The notes under the pieces were generated by a model. It did not search any database. It was not told where the DNA came from and worked only from the letters and a program-made list of their open reading frames with translations. A program made the position numbers and the translations under genes. A stretch of 64,000 nt of DNA from Rhodopseudomonas palustris JSC-3b (GTDB taxonomy: Bacteria; Pseudomonadota; Alphaproteobacteria; Rhizobiales; Xanthobacteraceae), in contig KI632513.1 of NCBI GenBank assembly GCA_000504425.1, positions 3,034,952 through 3,098,951 of the forward strand, written 5' to 3'. Positions 63,051-64,000 of this stretch are shown here, piece after piece (the first letter of the stretch is position 1; each line of letters starts with the position of its first letter).

Positions 63051-63536
63051 ATGGTTCGATTGAAAACACCGGCGCCGCGCATCATGAGCCGGCCGAGCAC
63101 GGCTCTGGCGATGATCGTCGCCTCTGTCTTTCTCGGCGGGGGCGTGACCGAAGCCTCGGCCAAATCCCGACACCATCGCCATCACCACCATAGCCACCAC
63201 CACACCGGCGATTCCTGGCGGTCCGCCAACGCCTCTCTGAACGGCCAAAGCTCGGGCCACAGTTTCTCGGGCATGGCGTCGTATTACGGCAACGAATCTG
63301 GCAGCCGCACCGCTTCCGGCCAGCGCATGAACCCGAGCGCGATGACTGCGGCGCATCGCACCCTGCCGTTCGGCACCCGGCTGCGGGTCACCCACGGCGA
63401 ACGCAGCGTGGTTGTCACCATCAACGATCGCGGCCCCTTCATTCGTGGCCGTGTTTTGGATCTTTCGACCGGCGCCGCACGCGCGATCGGTTTGACCAGC
63501 CGCGGGGTCGGCCGGGTCTACGCGGAAGTCCAGTAA
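63051..63536 (+). CDS. Secreted RlpA-like (double-psi beta-barrel) protein with His-rich linker
   Basis: A 161-residue exported protein. Signal peptide to about residue 37 (EASAKS). Residues 39-52 are a His cluster (RHHRHHHHSHHHTG). The RlpA domain (73-161) shows GMASYYGNESGSRTASGQRM, TLPFGTRLRVT, and VTINDRGPFIRGRVLDLS; the Asp of NDRGPF is the usual catalytic residue. Probably a septal lytic transglycosylase or related cell-wall enzyme; the SPOR domain of E. coli RlpA is absent. AGGATAGGAT precedes the ATG. Confidence 0.88.
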   Translation: MVRLKTPAPRIMSRPSTALAMIVASVFLGGGVTEASAKSRHHRHHHHSHHHTGDSWRSANASLNGQSSGHSFSGMASYYGNESGSRTASGQRMNPSAMTAAHRTLPFGTRLRVTHGERSVVVTINDRGPFIRGRVLDLSTGAARAIGLTSRGVGRVYAEVQ

Positions 63537-63619
63537 AGGATTACGCGGGCGGCACCGCCGCCACCGTTCAATGAATGATAGGTCTGGGACGGACATGCCG
63601 CTTGGCATGTGAAACTAAC

Positions 63620-63655
63620 AGCCTGTCGCCGCGCCGCGGTGACAGGCTTTTACTT
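63620..63655 (+). terminator. Terminator after the rlpA-like gene
   Basis: AGCCTGTCGCCGC pairs with GCGGTGACAGGCT (one G-T pair) around GCC, followed by TTTACTTT. It starts 84 bp after the stop. Confidence 0.75.
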
Positions 63656-63670
63656 TGCGCAACTAGATCA

Positions 63671-63692
63671 ACACCGTCATGCCCGCGCTTGT
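63671..63692. repeat. Truncated GGCCGGGC-family repeat at the IS boundary
   Basis: ACACCGTCATGCCCGCGCTT matches the left arm of the units at 50568 and 52591 and stops where the IS481-type sequence starts (about 63693). Confidence 0.6.
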
Positions 63693-64000
63693 TGTTTAGC
63701 CCGGGGACATGTCGGACACCTGTTCGGGGACATCACTGACACTTTTGGGCGTGGTCAAGTCGATCGTTGCAACTGGCCACGATCCGAAGAAGATTCCATA
63801 GCGACCGTCCTGGTCGAGCGGCCGCACGGCGAGAAGTTCGCCGCGCAAGGCGCGTGGCACGTTCCACAGACGGCCTTTGAAGCTGATGTAGTCCTTGGTC
63901 AACGGGACGCGCCGTACGGTCTCGTCGCTGTCGTAGTGGACCTCCGGCAAGCGATCGGGCATCGCGCGTGGGCTTGGCCGGTAGCGGCTGGCGGGCACAT
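63693..64000 (-). mobile_element. IS481-type insertion sequence, left end only
   Basis: The end TGTTTAGCCCGGGGACATGT is a plausible terminal repeat, and the transposase C-terminus reads inward from it. The rest lies beyond base 64000, so the other end and target duplication cannot be seen. Confidence 0.65.
63696..64000 (-). CDS. IS481-family transposase, C-terminal part
   Basis: About 101 C-terminal residues: PASRYRPSPRAMPDRLPEV then YISFKGRLWNVPRALRGELL and LDQDGRYGIFFG, which form the C-terminal domain of IS481-family transposases. The DDE core is outside the window. The TAA at 63696-63698 lies in the terminal repeat. Whether the full gene is intact cannot be judged. Confidence 0.8.
   Translation of the reverse strand, partial: VPASRYRPSPRAMPDRLPEVHYDSDETVRRVPLTKDYISFKGRLWNVPRALRGELLAVRPLDQDGRYGIFFGSWPVATIDLTTPKSVSDVPEQVSDMSPG

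Overview
The window is a GC-rich (mid-60s percent by eye) alphaproteobacterial chromosome segment, most likely from Rhodopseudomonas, Bradyrhizobium or a close relative (Nitrobacteraceae). The reasons are an Irr-type Fur regulator with a Cys-Pro heme motif next to fabA-fabB-fabI, a RegB/RegA (RegS/RegR) redox two-component pair, a divergent oxyR-katG locus, the order nadD-rsfS-rlmH-envC-like-ctpA-deacetylase-rppH, an atpHAGDC operon without the F0 genes, and many copies of palindromic intergenic repeats. Genus assignment is inference from gene content and style, not from a search.

Layout. 1-11 kb: truncated succinate-semialdehyde dehydrogenase, a beta-lactamase-fold hydrolase, an acyl-CoA synthetase, a YgjP-type metallohydrolase, an intracellular PHB depolymerase, a two-gene ABC-2 exporter and the redox sensor pair. 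11-24 kb: MmcB, a secreted VWA protein, an MBL hydrolase, small secreted proteins, a CE1/PHB-depolymerase-like esterase, a FUSC membrane protein, an MmgE/PrpD protein, a trypsin-fold protein that has lost its whole catalytic triad, a MoeB/ThiF enzyme and a 2-hydroxyacid dehydrogenase. The divergent intergenic region at 23.4-23.8 kb can fold into a three-way-junction RNA. 24-33 kb: mutS, a beta-ketoadipyl-CoA-type thiolase, oxyR/katG with a dyad operator, and a secreted Pro-rich protein. 33-45 kb: fabI, fabB, fabA, irr, glnD, an orphan hybrid sensor kinase and small proteins. 45-52 kb: proA, nadD, rsfS, rlmH, an EnvC-like activator, ctpA, a divergent polysaccharide deacetylase and rppH. 52-57 kb: a complete IS4-family element, a divergent glycosyltransferase/UDP-sugar decarboxylase pair and a second RppH-like Nudix gene. 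57-62 kb: the F1-ATPase operon on the minus strand. 62-64 kb: an AT-rich stretch, a His-rich RlpA-like protein and the end of an IS481-type element.

Most genes are ordinary core functions: fatty acid synthesis, PHB and acyl-CoA metabolism, oxidative and redox response, iron control, nitrogen sensing, RNA 5'-end processing, envelope maintenance and ATP synthesis. I do not see a defence system, a biosynthetic cluster or a clearly new multi-gene system.

The less ordinary content is in the non-coding DNA and a few altered proteins. At least two families of palindromic repeats and a 101-bp hairpin repeat in two copies sit in intergenic gaps, including inside the atp operon and directly before mutS. 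Both IS elements interrupt the same palindromic repeat family, and the IS4 copy has a clean 9-bp target duplication and a homopolymer frameshift in its transposase. Other points of interest are the pseudo-protease, the oxyR operator lying against its start codon, a possible PhaR box before the esterase, and the lack of an ATG or GTG at the expected start of rsfS.
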